Assembly: GCF_025698545.1 (NCBI RefSeq)
Contig: NC_068575.1
Span: 56,119,980-56,183,979, forward strand
DNA length: 64,000 bases
Source of the DNA: Gossypium raimondii
Lineage: Eukaryota > Streptophyta > Magnoliopsida > Malvales > Malvaceae
Reading direction: 5' to 3'
The translations under genes were made by a program, and so were the position numbers. The notes below the pieces were generated by a model, which saw only the letters and a list, made by a program, of their open reading frames with translations, was not told the DNA's origin and searched no databases. Below are positions 13,414-26,232 of this stretch, piece after piece. Each line of letters begins with the position of its first letter. The stretch's first letter is position 1.

Positions 13414-13894
13414 TAATAAGGTTTTGAAACAGAAACACTTGGTTATTTGGATAAACTGAAGATTCATATTAATACCATCATTAAACTAGCACTTGAGCTT
13501 GACAATTTGAACTCGTAGCAAAAGATGTTTTTAATACAATAATAACTAAGAAGTTGTCTGTTGAAGATATCCTTGTTCTTGGATTTTTTTTTTAACTTTT
13601 TTTTTTTCATTTTCCATGTTGAGCCATCTCAAGGGTCGACCAGAGTCAATACCCGAACCACCACCCTTACATTTTGCACTTGAGTCACAAGCCTGATATA
13701 CGATCCATGCAAGGAGTCTCCAAGCGCGGTTCGTTCTTGACTCAACACCCACTGAGTTACACGCAAAGACTTCCTCACACAAAGGAGTACAACAGTAAAA
13801 GCACACTTCCTTTTGAATTTTTTTTTAAATGGACTAGAACAAAAAAAATAAACTAATAAAGAAACTGGCCTCAGGATCACGTGAGCCTTTTTCC
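13414..13894 (-). other. 3' flank of the HD-ZIP IV gene
   Basis: This 481-base stretch beyond the HD-ZIP stop codon probably holds its 3' untranslated region on the minus strand. I could not place a poly(A) signal with certainty, and I see no separate gene. Confidence 0.45.
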
Positions 13895-16800
13895 TCAGCT
13901 TTCACATTGAAGGGCAGCTTTAATCTTCTGGACGGTGCATGAAATCAGATTATTCACCGTCTCCACTGATTCCACCGTGAGTTTGGCCGTCGGTAAACTG
14001 TTGACCAGTATTTGGAAAGCCACCGTGAGAAGGGACCCACCCACTCTTTGAGCCCCGCCCCCACCACCGCCGTTCCTGTTAACCTGCCCATTAGAGGTAG
14101 GCCCACGAGAGCCTGGTCCATCGGGGACGATAGCAAAACCCGAGGGTAAGAGAGCCACGTAAGCGGAATCACCTCCGTTCATAACCACGTGCATGGCTGG
14201 GATGTCAACAGGCGCGTACACCACAAGCGATCCCGCCGCATCGATGCATGTCTCCTGCAGTATCAGCATGCTGCTCTGGTTTGCGTTCATGGCCTGCAGC
14301 CCCCCTCAAATAAAAAAAATCACAAATTCAAACAAAATTGTGTAGTATTTTGGGACCAAGTCTCACTACGTTTACAACAACTGCCCCAGAAAAGAGAAAA
14401 AAAAAACACTCCAAAACTTTGACTTTTTAAAAGTTGATAAAGAGGGGAAAAATTAAATAATCGTTTATTACTCTCTCTAAATTGTCTTCATAGATACTTC
14501 CAAATTTCGAGAGTCGTCTTTTCAGTTGTCATATTCGTCACTAAATAATTCGCCAGATTTTAACTTTTAATTTTTAAAATTGTAATACTAGCACTAAATA
14601 TAAAAATGAAAGAAAGGGGAGGGCGTGAGAATATTTACGCTGGCACGGAGGAGGGAGACGCAGTTGCCGTGATCTTGGCCTTTGGCGATGTGGGCCATCT
14701 CTTGCATGGGACCACCGTTGGACAAGATGTCCCACTCGCTTCTCAGCCGTTCATCACGCAGGAAATCAAACAGTCTTTGAGGTGACACTGGCAACCAAAC
14801 TGAAGTAGCCGCGCTCAACACGATGCCCGGTGGCTCACCGGGGTCGTCAACGCTCTTTCGGGTCATTACCCTAACGTCCTCATCCACGTTCCCTACGTTC
14901 AGCTTGTTCCATTTATGAACCGTGGAGGCACACACCCCAGCACAGAAATTATCCGTCATTCGTTGGGCTAGCTTTAGCATGCTTCGTCTCCCACTTGCAG
15001 TTATCCCTACAACCAACAAATCAGTCTTTCCATATATATATTGGATAAATAAGTCAATCCATATTTGGAAACATATATGGGTTACCTGTATGATCCCTAG
15101 TGGGAACAGAGGAGGACATAAGGATAGCAAGGCATTCGCATTGGCGCTGTAGGGTGGCCACCCAGCGTTGGGCACCGAAGGCCATCCCCGATCTTAGCAA
15201 TGGGTGGTAGAGTTGGTGAACTTGGCTCTCCTCATATTCTGCATGTTCCACCCATGTCACCTGGGCAATTTTTTTATTACATGTCGTCAGTCGCAATTCC
15301 ATGCAGAATTTTGACTAATTACACTAACAATCATTGCTATAATAATGATTCCTCAACCTTCTCATTATAAAAAGGAGTTATTGTTATTATTATCTTAATA
15401 AAAAAAAAGCCACTACTATAGTGGACGTTTGTATGCTATCGTTATTGACAAAATAATAGTACTGATTTCCGCAATAGAAAAATACGAGGCAAATCTTGGA
15501 AATGACTCAAAGATTGGGCTCAATGAAAGAAATGGGATCTCTCTCACTGTGACATTGTCCCTTGTATTGAGGCATTAGAAAACATGGAAGAAAATAAAAT
15601 AATTGAATAATGGAGATGATAAACTTTTTTAAAGATTTTGAAGGAACAAAGTTGTGTGTGTGACATCGAGATGTGTAGCGATGAGGACTCAAATCAAAGG
15701 GCTGAGGTCCTCGGATACGACCAAAATAGCTAGTGTATGGGATGTTGACAAAAGGCAAGAGGGTCCTCGTTAGAGTAGGAAAACAAGCACATCAGGCGGG
15801 GCTGGAACCAGGTCATACGCTGCTACATGCCTTAAATGCAGCTGGCTAGATGGGAGAATCGAGGCAGAATCAAAAGATTGGAATAGAAACATCAAATCAA
15901 TAGTTTATTCATTTAAGAGATGCTTATTAATGTTAAAGGTACACAAAATTAAAAGAGTAAAGGAGGCTTCCTTTGATATATTTACATTAATATAATATTG
16001 GAAGCTAACCTCGATTTGCTTTATTTTATTGTGTTCAAGCAAAAACCCAGTCGTTGAAACTTGAAGTTTTAAACAAATACTTTTTTTTAACATCAGAAGA
16101 AGCATCAAAATCAATGAAATAAGTGTGTAGGAAGGTTCAGATTCTTCTGTAAGGGGGAGTTAATGAGTTGGTTTGAAGCAAAACCAGGCACTGACAGTGT
16201 GGGGTTAAACTGAGTAATCGCTAGAAATTAAGCACAAGATTCTTTAGATGCATGAGCCCTAAAGTTGGGGCTTGGGAATGCAAATTCCCGTGGATTTCAT
16301 GACCTGGTATTTTCTTAAAAATTAAATGTTTTTTTTTCTAAAGTCCAGTTCCTACTTTATTTAATTTCAGAAAAAAGAGATTATAATATTAGTAATTTAG
16401 TATACCTTGGAGTAGCCATTGGGCATATCTTGCACAACACAGCCAGAAGGAAGCCTCCTGCAGTTCACAAATGAGGGTGCACCCGAAGTTTCTCGGATGG
16501 TCTCAATGGACACATCGACCACAGCCCAAACCCCTTCTGCGTGTTGCTTGCAGAACCTTAGGAAATTAACCTCGCGAACTGGAACCAAAGGAGAAAGGAC
16601 TTGGAGCTCAGCATGCATCTGTTTGAGCAAAAAGTTGTTTATATTTGAGGAATGATGACATAGACATTTGCATTAATTATGGCTTGAAATTAATTAACTT
16701 ACCAGTTGAAGTGCACCGTTCCTGGTTCCTCCCACACCACTAGATATCACATCAGTCGTTGATGTTCTGGCAATCATACATGGAAACATCTCCGACCAAC

Positions 16801-18544
16801 GATTCTATCAAAAAAAAAAAAGGGGGGGGGGGAAGGAAGTTGAAAGTTAGTAGTTCCCATGGCACAAACGTCTAGAAAACTGAGAAGAAAATGAAATGAC
16901 CGAAATTTCTCAACCATATGCCATATAACAAAAAAAATTGGTTAAAAGAGGGAAAAAGTAAATCCAAACCTACAAATTAGTCCTACTGAGAAAATTCAAG
17001 TGAAACAGATACAGTTGGCTCACCGAGTCCATCAAGGTTTCAACAAGGGCCAAACTGTTGATAATCACCATCCCAGACTCTCGAGAAGCCTCAGTGACAA
17101 AGCCGTTGGATTTCATGCCAATGCAAGGAGTGAAAGTCCTCAAGTACTCATCTTGGTTTAGTATTTCTCTCCCACCTTCCAAGCTCCTAATCCAAAGCGG
17201 TTCATCAGTTTGTGCCATCTTAACCAATTCATCCATTGCTGCCAAAGCAAGTTCCAAAAACATGGATCTTTCCACCGATCTGTCGAGTCCAGTCACTGCA
17301 GTTGTTGGTCTGCTAGCAGGAATCAAAGCATTTGACATCCCACCTCCAAAGTCAGGCGCCAGAGGCAATGTTGTAGCCACGGTGCTTAAAGCTCCGAAAC
17401 CGTTGCTACCAACTCCAAGCTCCAAACTTGAGTTGGGCAATGGAGGTGCAATTGAAGTGGCTAGTGTTGAAATGGGACGCCCCAGAAACTTGCCTGCCAG
17501 TGCACAAACTCGATCTAGCTCATCTTTTAAACGAGCGTTCTCGATCCTAAGGTGTTGTTCTTCAAGGGATATATCACCGATAATCGCCGGACCCCCGCAA
17601 TTAGTACAAATGGGATTCCTCATAGCGTCCCTTATAGACATGTTTTCAGCTCGAAGCTTATCATTCTCTTGCCTGAGCAAAGAGTTCTCATGGCGTTCCA
17701 ATTGGGTCTGGAAAAGAAAGATAATATTTTTAACTTTGCATAACAAACAAAGCCCCCCCCCCCCAAAGGAACAATAGAAGAAGGAGATGCTTTAAAACGG
17801 ACCTTCATTTGGGTACGGCGGTTTTGGAACCAAAACTTAACCTGTCTGGTTTCTAAGCAAAGCCTTTTGCTAAGCTCCAATCTCTGCTTCTCATCGGGAT
17901 GAGGGCACTCCTTAAAGAGACTAAAACCAAAACCAAGAACGGCAAAAATAATTTGTTAAGGTGATGGTTCCAAAAAAATAAAGAGAAGCTTGCTTTGAAA
18001 CATGAAATCATACGCTTCAAGCTCTTGGATTTGCTGAGGAGTGTGTCGGTGGTATCTCTTCTTCCTGGGAGGCTTGTCGGCGGCGTCTTGATCATCTCCC
18101 GAAGCTCCATCCATGTTATCACTCCCAGATCTGCTCTCATGTTCTTCTTCTCTACTTCTTCTCCCCACACTTCCCTCCAAACTCTCACGCATTATCCTGC
18201 TGCCATGATCTCCTTGATTATCTATATTCGGTTGCTGCGGAAAATATCACACAACCCAGATCAGTCCCGACCAAAAAAGGCAACAACAACAAGAAAAAAG
18301 AAAAAACAAAGGAAGAAAGCTTTTCATTAATCAATAAATACAGCATTGCTGTCATCATTACGAGAGCAAGGGAGAGCCCTGGAGAGTTAAATATGTTCTT
18401 AGGAAGAGAAGGAGACATAAGCCGAGGCTGGGCAATAGCAGTAGCACCGGTGGCCATGTTATTGCTATAAGGGATGTCTGCAACCATTCTTGCACCCCCA
18501 AAGCCTCCACCAGTGCTGTTATCCAAAAATCCCCCAAAACTCAT
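13895..18544 (-). CDS. ANL2: Class IV HD-ZIP transcription factor (ANTHOCYANINLESS2/HDG1 type)
   Basis: Nine exons on the minus strand, all GT-AG, give an unbroken 820-residue protein: 18362-18544, 18014-18234, 17803-17920, 17024-17707, 16703-16804, 16406-16618, 15086-15260, 14639-15006 and 13895-14293. The start MSFGGFLDN matches the family start. Residues about 116-174 form the homeodomain, with the recognition helix [14 protein letters not shown] zipper-loop-zipper follows, with the CTNCGG cysteine pair of HD-ZIP IV proteins. Next come the START domain (about 330-560) and the conserved C-terminal START-associated region. The family's Arabidopsis member is about 800 residues, so this is full length. 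Family role: L1-box binding regulator of epidermal cell identity and anthocyanin accumulation, acting in the nucleus. Intron 6 (15261-16405) is the longest. Exact orthology (ANL2 against HDG1) is not settled by eye. Confidence 0.95.
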
Positions 18545-20219
18545 CAAATAATATCCTTTTTTTCTCCCTGTTCTTTATTGTTCTATACCTATCAAGCGTA
18601 CAACTTTTATTTCTCTCTTTTTTTCCTCTAAAAAAAATTTACAAGCACTCTTTCTAACTACACTCCCATTTGACTGATTTGATTCATTTCACACTCTCAT
18701 GGAATGGAACCCAGATTTGCTAACCAACATATCCATAAAAAAAGAAGAAGAAGAAAACCTACGGAAGAGAAATAGAGGAAACAAAAAGGATAAACAAAGA
18801 AACTCTAAATGTCACACAGTCCCTCTCTATAAACAAGTGATTGTAATGGAGAGAAAGAAAGAGAAAGAAGGCTCAAGCAAAACCCCTTCTGCTTGTTACA
18901 GCTTAGCTCTTCGTTCTCTATCCCTCTCTCTCTTTCGCTTTAAGAAAAAAAAGGAAAACCTTTCTGGGTTTTTTGTTTTATGTCTGAAAAAGAGAAGTAG
19001 AAGGCAAGGCCTTGAAAATCAATGGACTGAGCGTTTGAAAGATAGTAACTGGGAACCCTAGTTTATGGCTGAGAGTGTTATGTTAGTATTATTTATCTTC
19101 TCGTTTCTCTGCATGCTTGACTTTTACACTGCTACTAAAATAAAGCTTTTCAAAAAGACATGAAAGTCATCTCCCCAAACAACAAAACCAAAACTGCCAT
19201 ATGAAAGGGAAAATGAAAACCCCAAGCCTTTTTCAAAAGGGGAAAAGAAAAAGGAACAGGTGAAGATAATGAAACCATTATGTGGACTCTTCGAAGCCTT
19301 ACATATACTTACCACCAAAAACAGGTTGGTTGACTCTTTTTCTTTGCTCTTCAAAACACTGAGGTTGGCAGTAAAAAAGTTATCTTTTTTCTAACTTTTT
19401 TTTTCCTTTTAGCCTGTTTTACACCTTTTTTATTTTTTTTTACATTGACAAGAGACAGAGTTACAGATTTTCTGCTTTTTTTTCTTTTCGACTTTCCATA
19501 GAAATTCAATGCATTGGGATCTGTAAAAACACTAAATTTATGGAGAAACCAAACAAACAATGACAAATGTTAGGGTGCTTTTGGTTTTGCACTCACAAAA
19601 TTGTAAATAAATAATATCGAAATTTTAATCTATTATGTATCACTTCAATTTATGTCACCATACATTTTTCTTGATTAATATTAAAATATGTTACAAATGG
19701 AAATGATATTTTAACAGAGTGAATATCATATGAAGCCTCCCAGTTTTACCATCGACTTCTCTGGGAGAAAAAGTTAACAAAGATTAAAGTGGTGATTAAT
19801 TACAAGTATGACATTATTGTTCTATGATTACTGATAATCCACTTTATTCACCTTTTTCTTTTCAGCTTTACACCTTATTTATTTATTGTCAAAGAATAAT
19901 ATTTACTTACCCAAAATTAATGATATTAAGCTATCACTAAAATAAATGTTTGCTCAATCAAGAGTTTTTTCAAATGGAATTTGCTATAAAGAGTAATTAT
20001 TAGGATTTTTATGTTAATAGCTCGCTTTGATATTTGATCGTGGAATTTTTATGTATTTTATTTATGGTTAAAATAAAACAATTTATAACTATAAAAGTTA
20101 GGTATGATGATAAATATCTCTCTTATCTTCTCTTGCCTTTATGCATTGAAAATCAATTAATATGTTTATAATACCATTAATTTAATGTATTTTTTTTAAC
20201 GATTACATCAAAACAGCAA
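18545..20219. other. Upstream region of the HD-ZIP IV gene, no coding exon
   Basis: The first few hundred bases (18545 to about 19080) probably contain the 5' leader and core promoter on the minus strand. They are CT/GA-rich, as in many 5' leaders. The gene family often has an intron in the leader, but I could not fix splice sites. The rest is AT-rich and no gene was found. Confidence 0.4.
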
Positions 20220-20498
20220 TTAAGCCCGTGCAGGTCTATTACAATCAGCTAACAACAACTCTTGAATATGTAATGGTGGTTCATCGAACACACATAAACT
20301 TATAAAATCAAAATTCGCACACTACGCCATACAATCTTCAATTTCATTATGCGCCCTTGAAACATGATGAACATGTACCTCCCAATTCCTACTTAAGAGA
20401 CAATGTAATAAACGTAGCTCAGCCATTGAACTGTTAACAGCTCCACCTGCGACCAAAGATTCCACTAAAAGAGCATTGTTGCATTCCAACTCAATCTG
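20220..20498 (-). pseudogene. LINE-type RNase H fragment
   Basis: The minus-strand translation reads as the C-terminal part of the RNase H-like domain found in plant LINE retrotransposons. It starts near QIELECNNALLVESL and passes through WEVHVHHVSRAHNEIEDCMA before an in-frame TAG; the typical tail FDEPP...LLLADCNRPARA follows to a second stop. A T-run at 20190-20198 on the plus strand would be the poly(A) end. It is a 5'-truncated, inactive copy. Confidence 0.75.
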
Positions 20499-21037
20499 TC
20501 TTAATCTTTTTTCTCATGCTAAGCCAAAACTCTCTAAAACAGTTTTAGCTTTAATTCTAAAGGTGTGTTTAAAAATAACAAATAATAAATAATGAAATAT
20601 ATTATTTGAAACTAATTAATAATAACACATTAAATATGTACGATATTGAAATGAAAAAAATAAATTAAAATCATGAGTAAAACGAGTTAAACACGTAAAT
20701 ACACCATATTAAGAATACTAAATGCACTTCAATTGTTTAAGATAGTATTGTCATCAATCTTGAGTTAGTGTCGAGTTAACTTATCACGCCAACTCTATCA
20801 ACAACATTATCGGTTTATACAATCAATGGAGAAACAAAAAATGAATACTAAAATTAAAATGTATAAAACATATTAGAATAAAGTTTGGTTGAGTGGAAAT
20901 GTAAAAAAAAAAATTATCAAAGTAAACTGCATGTGTTCAAATATTTTTTTATTTTTAAATAAAAAGATTAAAGTACCATTAAATAGTATAATTTATTTTA
21001 AACATGGATGGATATTTTGTAATTTTTCTAACTAAGT
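20499..21037. other. Intergenic AT-rich DNA
   Basis: No gene or recognisable element. Confidence 0.4.
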
Positions 21038-22184
21038 TGTAACAACCTAATTTTTAGTGGTGTTGGAAACAGTGATTCGAGATCACTAAATCCGATGAGT
21101 GAGTTCAAAAATTTTATTATTTAGTAATTATGAGTTAAATATGATTTTAGGAAGACTTTTGAAATAGTGATTTGTGTTTAGAATGATTTATTAGGCAAAG
21201 TGGTTTCGAAAACGAGGTATCGAGACCTCGATTTTATAAACCGAGCCGTAAATATTTTTATAAATATTTACGTAGTGTCATTTAGTTAGTATTAAAGTTT
21301 CATTAGAAAATTATCACGTTTCGATGGTTAATTAATTAAAAAGAACTAAATTGAAAAAAGTGCAAAACTCACTAAAATGATTAAATGGTTCACGTGTTAA
21401 CTGAGAGAGGACTTAAAAGGCAAATCAGCCCAAAGAAGATGGCTGAAACGGCACAAGGGTAGAAGAAATAAAAAAAATTAGTGTGAACTAAGGGCAAAAT
21501 GGTAATTTGGTTAAAATTAAAAATAAAACAAGTGACTAAATTGAATTCTAGACATTTCTTCTTCTAATTTTTAGTCCAAAAACGCCATTTAAGGTCCTCT
21601 AAGCTGGGTTTTCATATTTATGCATCATATGAGTTCAATTCTTGCTCTTTTCTTGTAATTTTGTGTTTTTAAGACTTTTACAATTAGGTCCAACTATCTA
21701 ATGAATTAGTTTTTGATTCTATGGGTAATTTTGAAAGTTACAATTGATGAGTGCCGAGTTTTTATGATGAATTAACATGGATTTGAAGTTTTAATTTTGT
21801 TATATGATGATTTTATCAAGTAATTTCAATAGAAATTGATTTGAGGACCAAATAGTGAAAAATATTAAATCTTAGGGTTTGGTATTAAATCTATTTATTA
21901 AAGGTTGTGTAATAGCTTATAATATCTAAATAAAGTGTTAATTGAGAAAAATTAGCTTATTTGACGAGTTAATTGGTGAGGGACTAAATTGCAAAAACTT
22001 CAAAAGTTGTGGTAATTGTGTAATTTCGAAATTTGAAGGGTATAAATTGTGAAGTGGATTGAAATTGAAATATATGCTAATGAATGAAAATTTTTACATT
22101 CTAGATCAAGAGCTCATAGATCAGCGAGAAAAAGGGAAATTAGCCGAGTAGTCTCTAAACTATTACCAATTTTACAATCCAACC
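21038..22184 (+). repeat. Fragment of an LTR-like repeat starting TGTAACAACCTAATT
   Basis: The TGTAACAACC start and the text around it (AATTTTTAGTGG, CGAGACCTCG) resemble plant gypsy LTR starts. It is interrupted at 22184 by the solo LTR at 22185. What follows at 24462 should be its continuation, but I could not find its right end or a target duplication. The assignment is tentative. Confidence 0.4.
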
Positions 22185-24456
22185 TGTAGAAGCCCAATTT
22201 CACCCGGGCCCTACCAGCAAAACAAACTTCAGCCCAAACGGCCCAATTACATTACAAAATTAATTGGACCAGCCCAAATACAAACAATAGGCCCAAATAC
22301 AGCCAAAACCCAATGAAAAACTAGGGTTTCAGAACCCTAGTTTCCCCCATGTGCGCCGTACACCTCTGCAGTACCCACCCCTCTGCCATCGCCGTTCGCT
22401 ACGTCCCATCCGCACCTGCCTCTGACGTCGCGCCGCTCGTCCATCACCCTGCAAACACGCAACACAAGCAGAAGCAGAAGGAGACAAGACCAAAATTTTT
22501 ATTTTTCTTTTGGCTATAAAGCCGATTTGTAAGAAACGAAAGAGGGGGTATCATTTTCGGTTCAAAACCGATTGAAAAACCATTGTAAAGGGGGCCCCCG
22601 ATTTTGCAAAAAACATCAGAAAGACAAAAAGGTTGCTTTCTTTAGGATTGATTTTTCTTTATTTCTTTATTTTATCTTTTTGTATTTTTTTAATCTATTT
22701 TTTTTCTAAAAAATACGAAAATAAAATACATAAAGAAAAAGAGGAAAAACTCACCGTTACGGAGTTTCAATCGCCCATCTGGCGCTTCGTCGACCGTCGG
22801 AGGTGGTGGGGTGCGGCAAGCGCAACAACGGCGCTAAGAGGACCCAAGGGTCGGGTTTTTGAGAGAAAAAGGGAATGTTTTTGAATTTTTTTAAAAAAAA
22901 CTGTTGCTGAAATGAAAAAATAAAAAAAGGGTGTTTAAATAGCAATAGAAAACGATGCAGTTTTTGGCCCCCAGGCCCGGGCGTCGACCCGATCTGACCC
23001 GGAGGGTCCGCGCGTCTAGCTTTAGGGGGATATTTGCGCAGTGGCCCCCTCCGCTTTTGCGCCGTAGCCGATCTGATCCTCTTTGGTTATTCGTTATTTG
23101 GCCCGTGAATTTAGTTTGTTTTTTGATTTGGTCCTAAGACCATGCCCCCCCGGTCGAAACACAGCGTTTCAGTGTAAGGGAATATTTCCCAACAGATCCC
23201 TCGCGCTTTAAGCGCGTTTTATTTCGGTCCCTTATAAACCCATTTTATGTATTTGCGATTTTAAACCCCGAATCTTGTTTCAAAGTTTAATTTAGTCCTT
23301 TTGTCATTTTTTATTTTTCTTTTTTTCTATAAAATAATAATATTATTGTTATTATTAAGTTGTTCATTTATTTATTTTTATTTGGAATCTTTGTTATATA
23401 CATACATATACGCGTTTTCATATTATATATATATATATATATATATATTCATATTTTTATGATCTATCTATATATATATACGTACCCTTATATATTCATT
23501 TTATATACATATATATATTCACCTCACTTTATAATTTATAATTTAAATATTTATATACATACATAAATATTTTATCTCCTACTATTTGTATTATTATTTT
23601 TGTACTATTCGGTATTTATTTATTTAGTCATGTGTTTGTTATTATTTTTACGAAATACTTTAATTTTTATTTATTCATTATTTCATATACTTGTTTTTTA
23701 TGTATTTTATCTCTCTTTGATTATTGCTTATATTATTTGTGCTTGTATCTTTGTTATACAAGTTAATATTGTATTTATTCCTACCATTTCATGCTAAATT
23801 AATTTTATTTAATATGGTTTTAAAATAAGCAAAATTTTGTATTTTAAAATTTGAGAAGATCGTACCTTAACTTACTGAGTTTCGATTTTCACAATAAATA
23901 TAAGTACACAAATCTTTTCAAACTCAAGTTTTAAACGTTCTCGGGAATTAAAAAAGATCGTGTCCTAACTTACTGGTCATGATCTCCTTTTTAAATCCGA
24001 GATAGCCAAATATCTTTTAATTAAGTTTTTTTTATTCGCGTATCGGGAATTCGAGACATTGTGTCCTAACTTACTGGATATAATGTTTTTTTCCTCGAAT
24101 AACGTGAAATATGCGCTTTTTCCTGAAAATTTGCAACGTTTTAATACAAGGATCATATTTTTAAAATTCTTCAAAGTTCTCAATTTTCGACATTAAGTAA
24201 TCAACTAGGTACCAATTTTGGGCGTATCGAGGGTGCTAATCCTTCCTCGTGCGTAACCGACTCCCGAACTCATTTTTCTGAATTTCGTGGACCAAACTTG
24301 TTGTTTTAATAAAATCAAACCATTTATTAAAAACAATCAATTTTCAAGGTAATCCGATCACACCTTATCAAAAAGGATTGGTGGCGACTCCCATTTTTGT
24401 TTTCATTTTCAAAATCCAAGTCGACCCCGTTTTCCATCCAAAAAATGGTGTCAACA
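22185..24456 (+). mobile_element. Solo LTR of a gypsy-like family, 2272 bp
   Basis: Starts TGTAGAAGCCC and ends TGGTGTCAACA. It is flanked by a perfect 5-bp duplication CAACC (22180-22184 and 24457-24461), with no internal region between. It carries the phrases GGTGGCGACTCCCA and CCGATCACACC near its 3' end, which are also found in the inverted LTR at 54848-56868, so both belong to one family. It contains GC-rich blocks near 22370-22430 and 22960-23060, and three copies of a CCTAACTTACTG-type motif. Confidence 0.88.
23423..23450. repeat. (AT)n tract
   Basis: Uninterrupted TA dinucleotides inside the solo LTR, within a wider TATA/CATA-rich stretch to about 23570. Confidence 0.9.
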
Positions 24457-24900
24457 CAACCCATGTAAGTTCATATGGTTAAACTTTCATGATTATTTGT
24501 TAATTTAGAATGGTATAATGCATTTATTCATATTTTGTGAATGTTTAAAATGGTATGGATTCAAATCTCAATATGCAAATTTCTATTATTTTTTAAATAA
24601 AAAAAGTCAAAGTACTTTCGAATAATTTTCATAAATTTTGTAACTTAATGGATACTCGATTGACTTATGACACCAATTTAATCAAGAGTTTAAACAATAG
24701 CATAAATTGTATCCAAATATTACTATGGGAATAAACCAAACAAATTTAAAGTCTCAAAGCTTATCTAAATAAAAGGGATAAATCCTAAAGTTATATATGA
24801 ACTTAGTCTAACGTGTAATTTTATATATAAACTTTGATTTTGTATAATTTTACACATGAAATTTTGATTTGATTCAATTCTCACAAATTATTAGCATAAC

Positions 24901-25093
24901 AAGTGGCGTATCTAGGGGGCTGGCAAGGGCTCCAGCCCTAAAATGGACAGCTATTCATTTAGGCCACTTAGAAATTTTAAAATTTTTAATTAGTAAAGGT
25001 AAAATTGCACTTTTATGTTATAGAGATATCGGTTATTAAAAATTAAGATTTAATTTCTGCCCCCTCGAAAAAAATTTTAGCTTCGCCCCTGGA
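24901..25093. repeat. Short interspersed repeat, copy 1
   Basis: Begins AAGTGGCGTATCTAGGGGG and ends TTCGCCCCTGGA. A 6-base match CATAAC sits on both sides (24895-24900 and 25094-25099). The GC-rich ends and AT-rich core are shared with the copy at 26032. It is probably a small non-autonomous transposon. Confidence 0.55.
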
Positions 25094-25597
25094 CATAACA
25101 TCATTTTATGTTTATATATTATATAAAAATTATTATATTTATCAAGTATAAAAAATAATGTATTTATTTCTTTAAATATGTATGGTTGAATCAAAATTAA
25201 AATTTTATGTATACATTTGAACCACGATTAAAAATTTCATATGCATAACTACACCAAATTTTAATTTAACGTGTAATTTTGAGATTTTCATAAATAAAAA
25301 GTAATGGTTGATGAAGGTATGCCAAAAGTTGTTACAATCAAAACATAGATTAAAATTATGAAAAATTTATTACTTTATATGTGACCTATAGTTTGGGTTG
25401 TATTTGATTTAATTACACACATGGGGTTAATAAAAATGGCCAACTGTACAATAAATTAAATTATGATAAATAGTGGCTTGAATGCCTTGTTATTATCAAG
25501 TATCTAAACAATGCCCCACCACTAAAAGCTCTCCTTCACCTACTTTGTGTTTGCTAAAAGAAACTTCAATTTCACATATCATTTCCATATTTATGCA

Positions 25598-25627
25598 ACA
25601 ATTTCCATTTCCATTTCCATTTCCATT
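25598..25627. repeat. (TTTCCA)n short tandem repeat
   Basis: Four to five hexamer units TTTCCA in a row. Confidence 0.85.
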
Positions 25628-26031
25628 TTCTTAATCAATCTTTTTTTTTTTTTGCAAACAATTAAGCAATCAAGGTTTATGTTGTTTAAAATTTTCATTG
25701 AAATAATTTTAAAGGTTTATCATTTTCATTCTTTAGAAATGATAGAATTAAATTCTAAAAATTATTCGGTGTCTCGAGTTTAAGTTTTATAATGTATGCA
25801 TCTTTATTAATTTTATATAAGAAATTAAAAATTATAAAAATATAATTTACTTTGTAAAAAATATATTTTCTAGACAATTTATCAATTGAGTTGTTGTCTA
25901 ATTAATTCGTGACCTTAATTCGATCAATTCTTTTAATTGTAGAATAAATATTGAAATTTTTATTTTTTAAATCCATTTGTGTATGTATAAATGTAAGTAT
26001 CATATATATACATAGAATAGAATTATAGACA

Positions 26032-26232
26032 GGGTTGTAGTCAGGGAGCTGGCAGGGGCCTCGACCCCCCTAAAATAAAAAAGTTTCTATTTAGGCTTTT
26101 TAAATTTTTAAAACTTTAAATTAATAAAAATAAAATTGTACTTTGACTCGCCTTAAAAATAATAAAATTACAATTTTATTATCGTAAAAAATTAAAATTT
26201 AATTTCGATACCCCTAAAAAATATGTCTGCCT
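26032..26232. repeat. Short interspersed repeat, copy 2
   Basis: Shares GAGCTGGCAGGGGCC...CCCTAAAAT at the left and AAAATTTAATTTCGATACCCC at the right with the copy at 24901. It is more diverged, and no clear target duplication was found. Confidence 0.5.

Noticed and set aside
17058..17777. Long open frame on the plus strand (239 codons)
   Set aside because: It is antisense to the largest HD-ZIP IV exon, which explains the open frame by codon composition; it has no domain of its own.
18699..19061. Lys/Arg-rich open frame upstream of the HD-ZIP gene
   Set aside because: Product of purine-rich leader DNA on the opposite strand; no family resemblance.
20719..20726. L1-box TAAATGCA that could give HD-ZIP IV self-control
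   Set aside because: It lies about 2.2 kb upstream of the ATG in AT-rich DNA, where an 8-base match by chance is likely.
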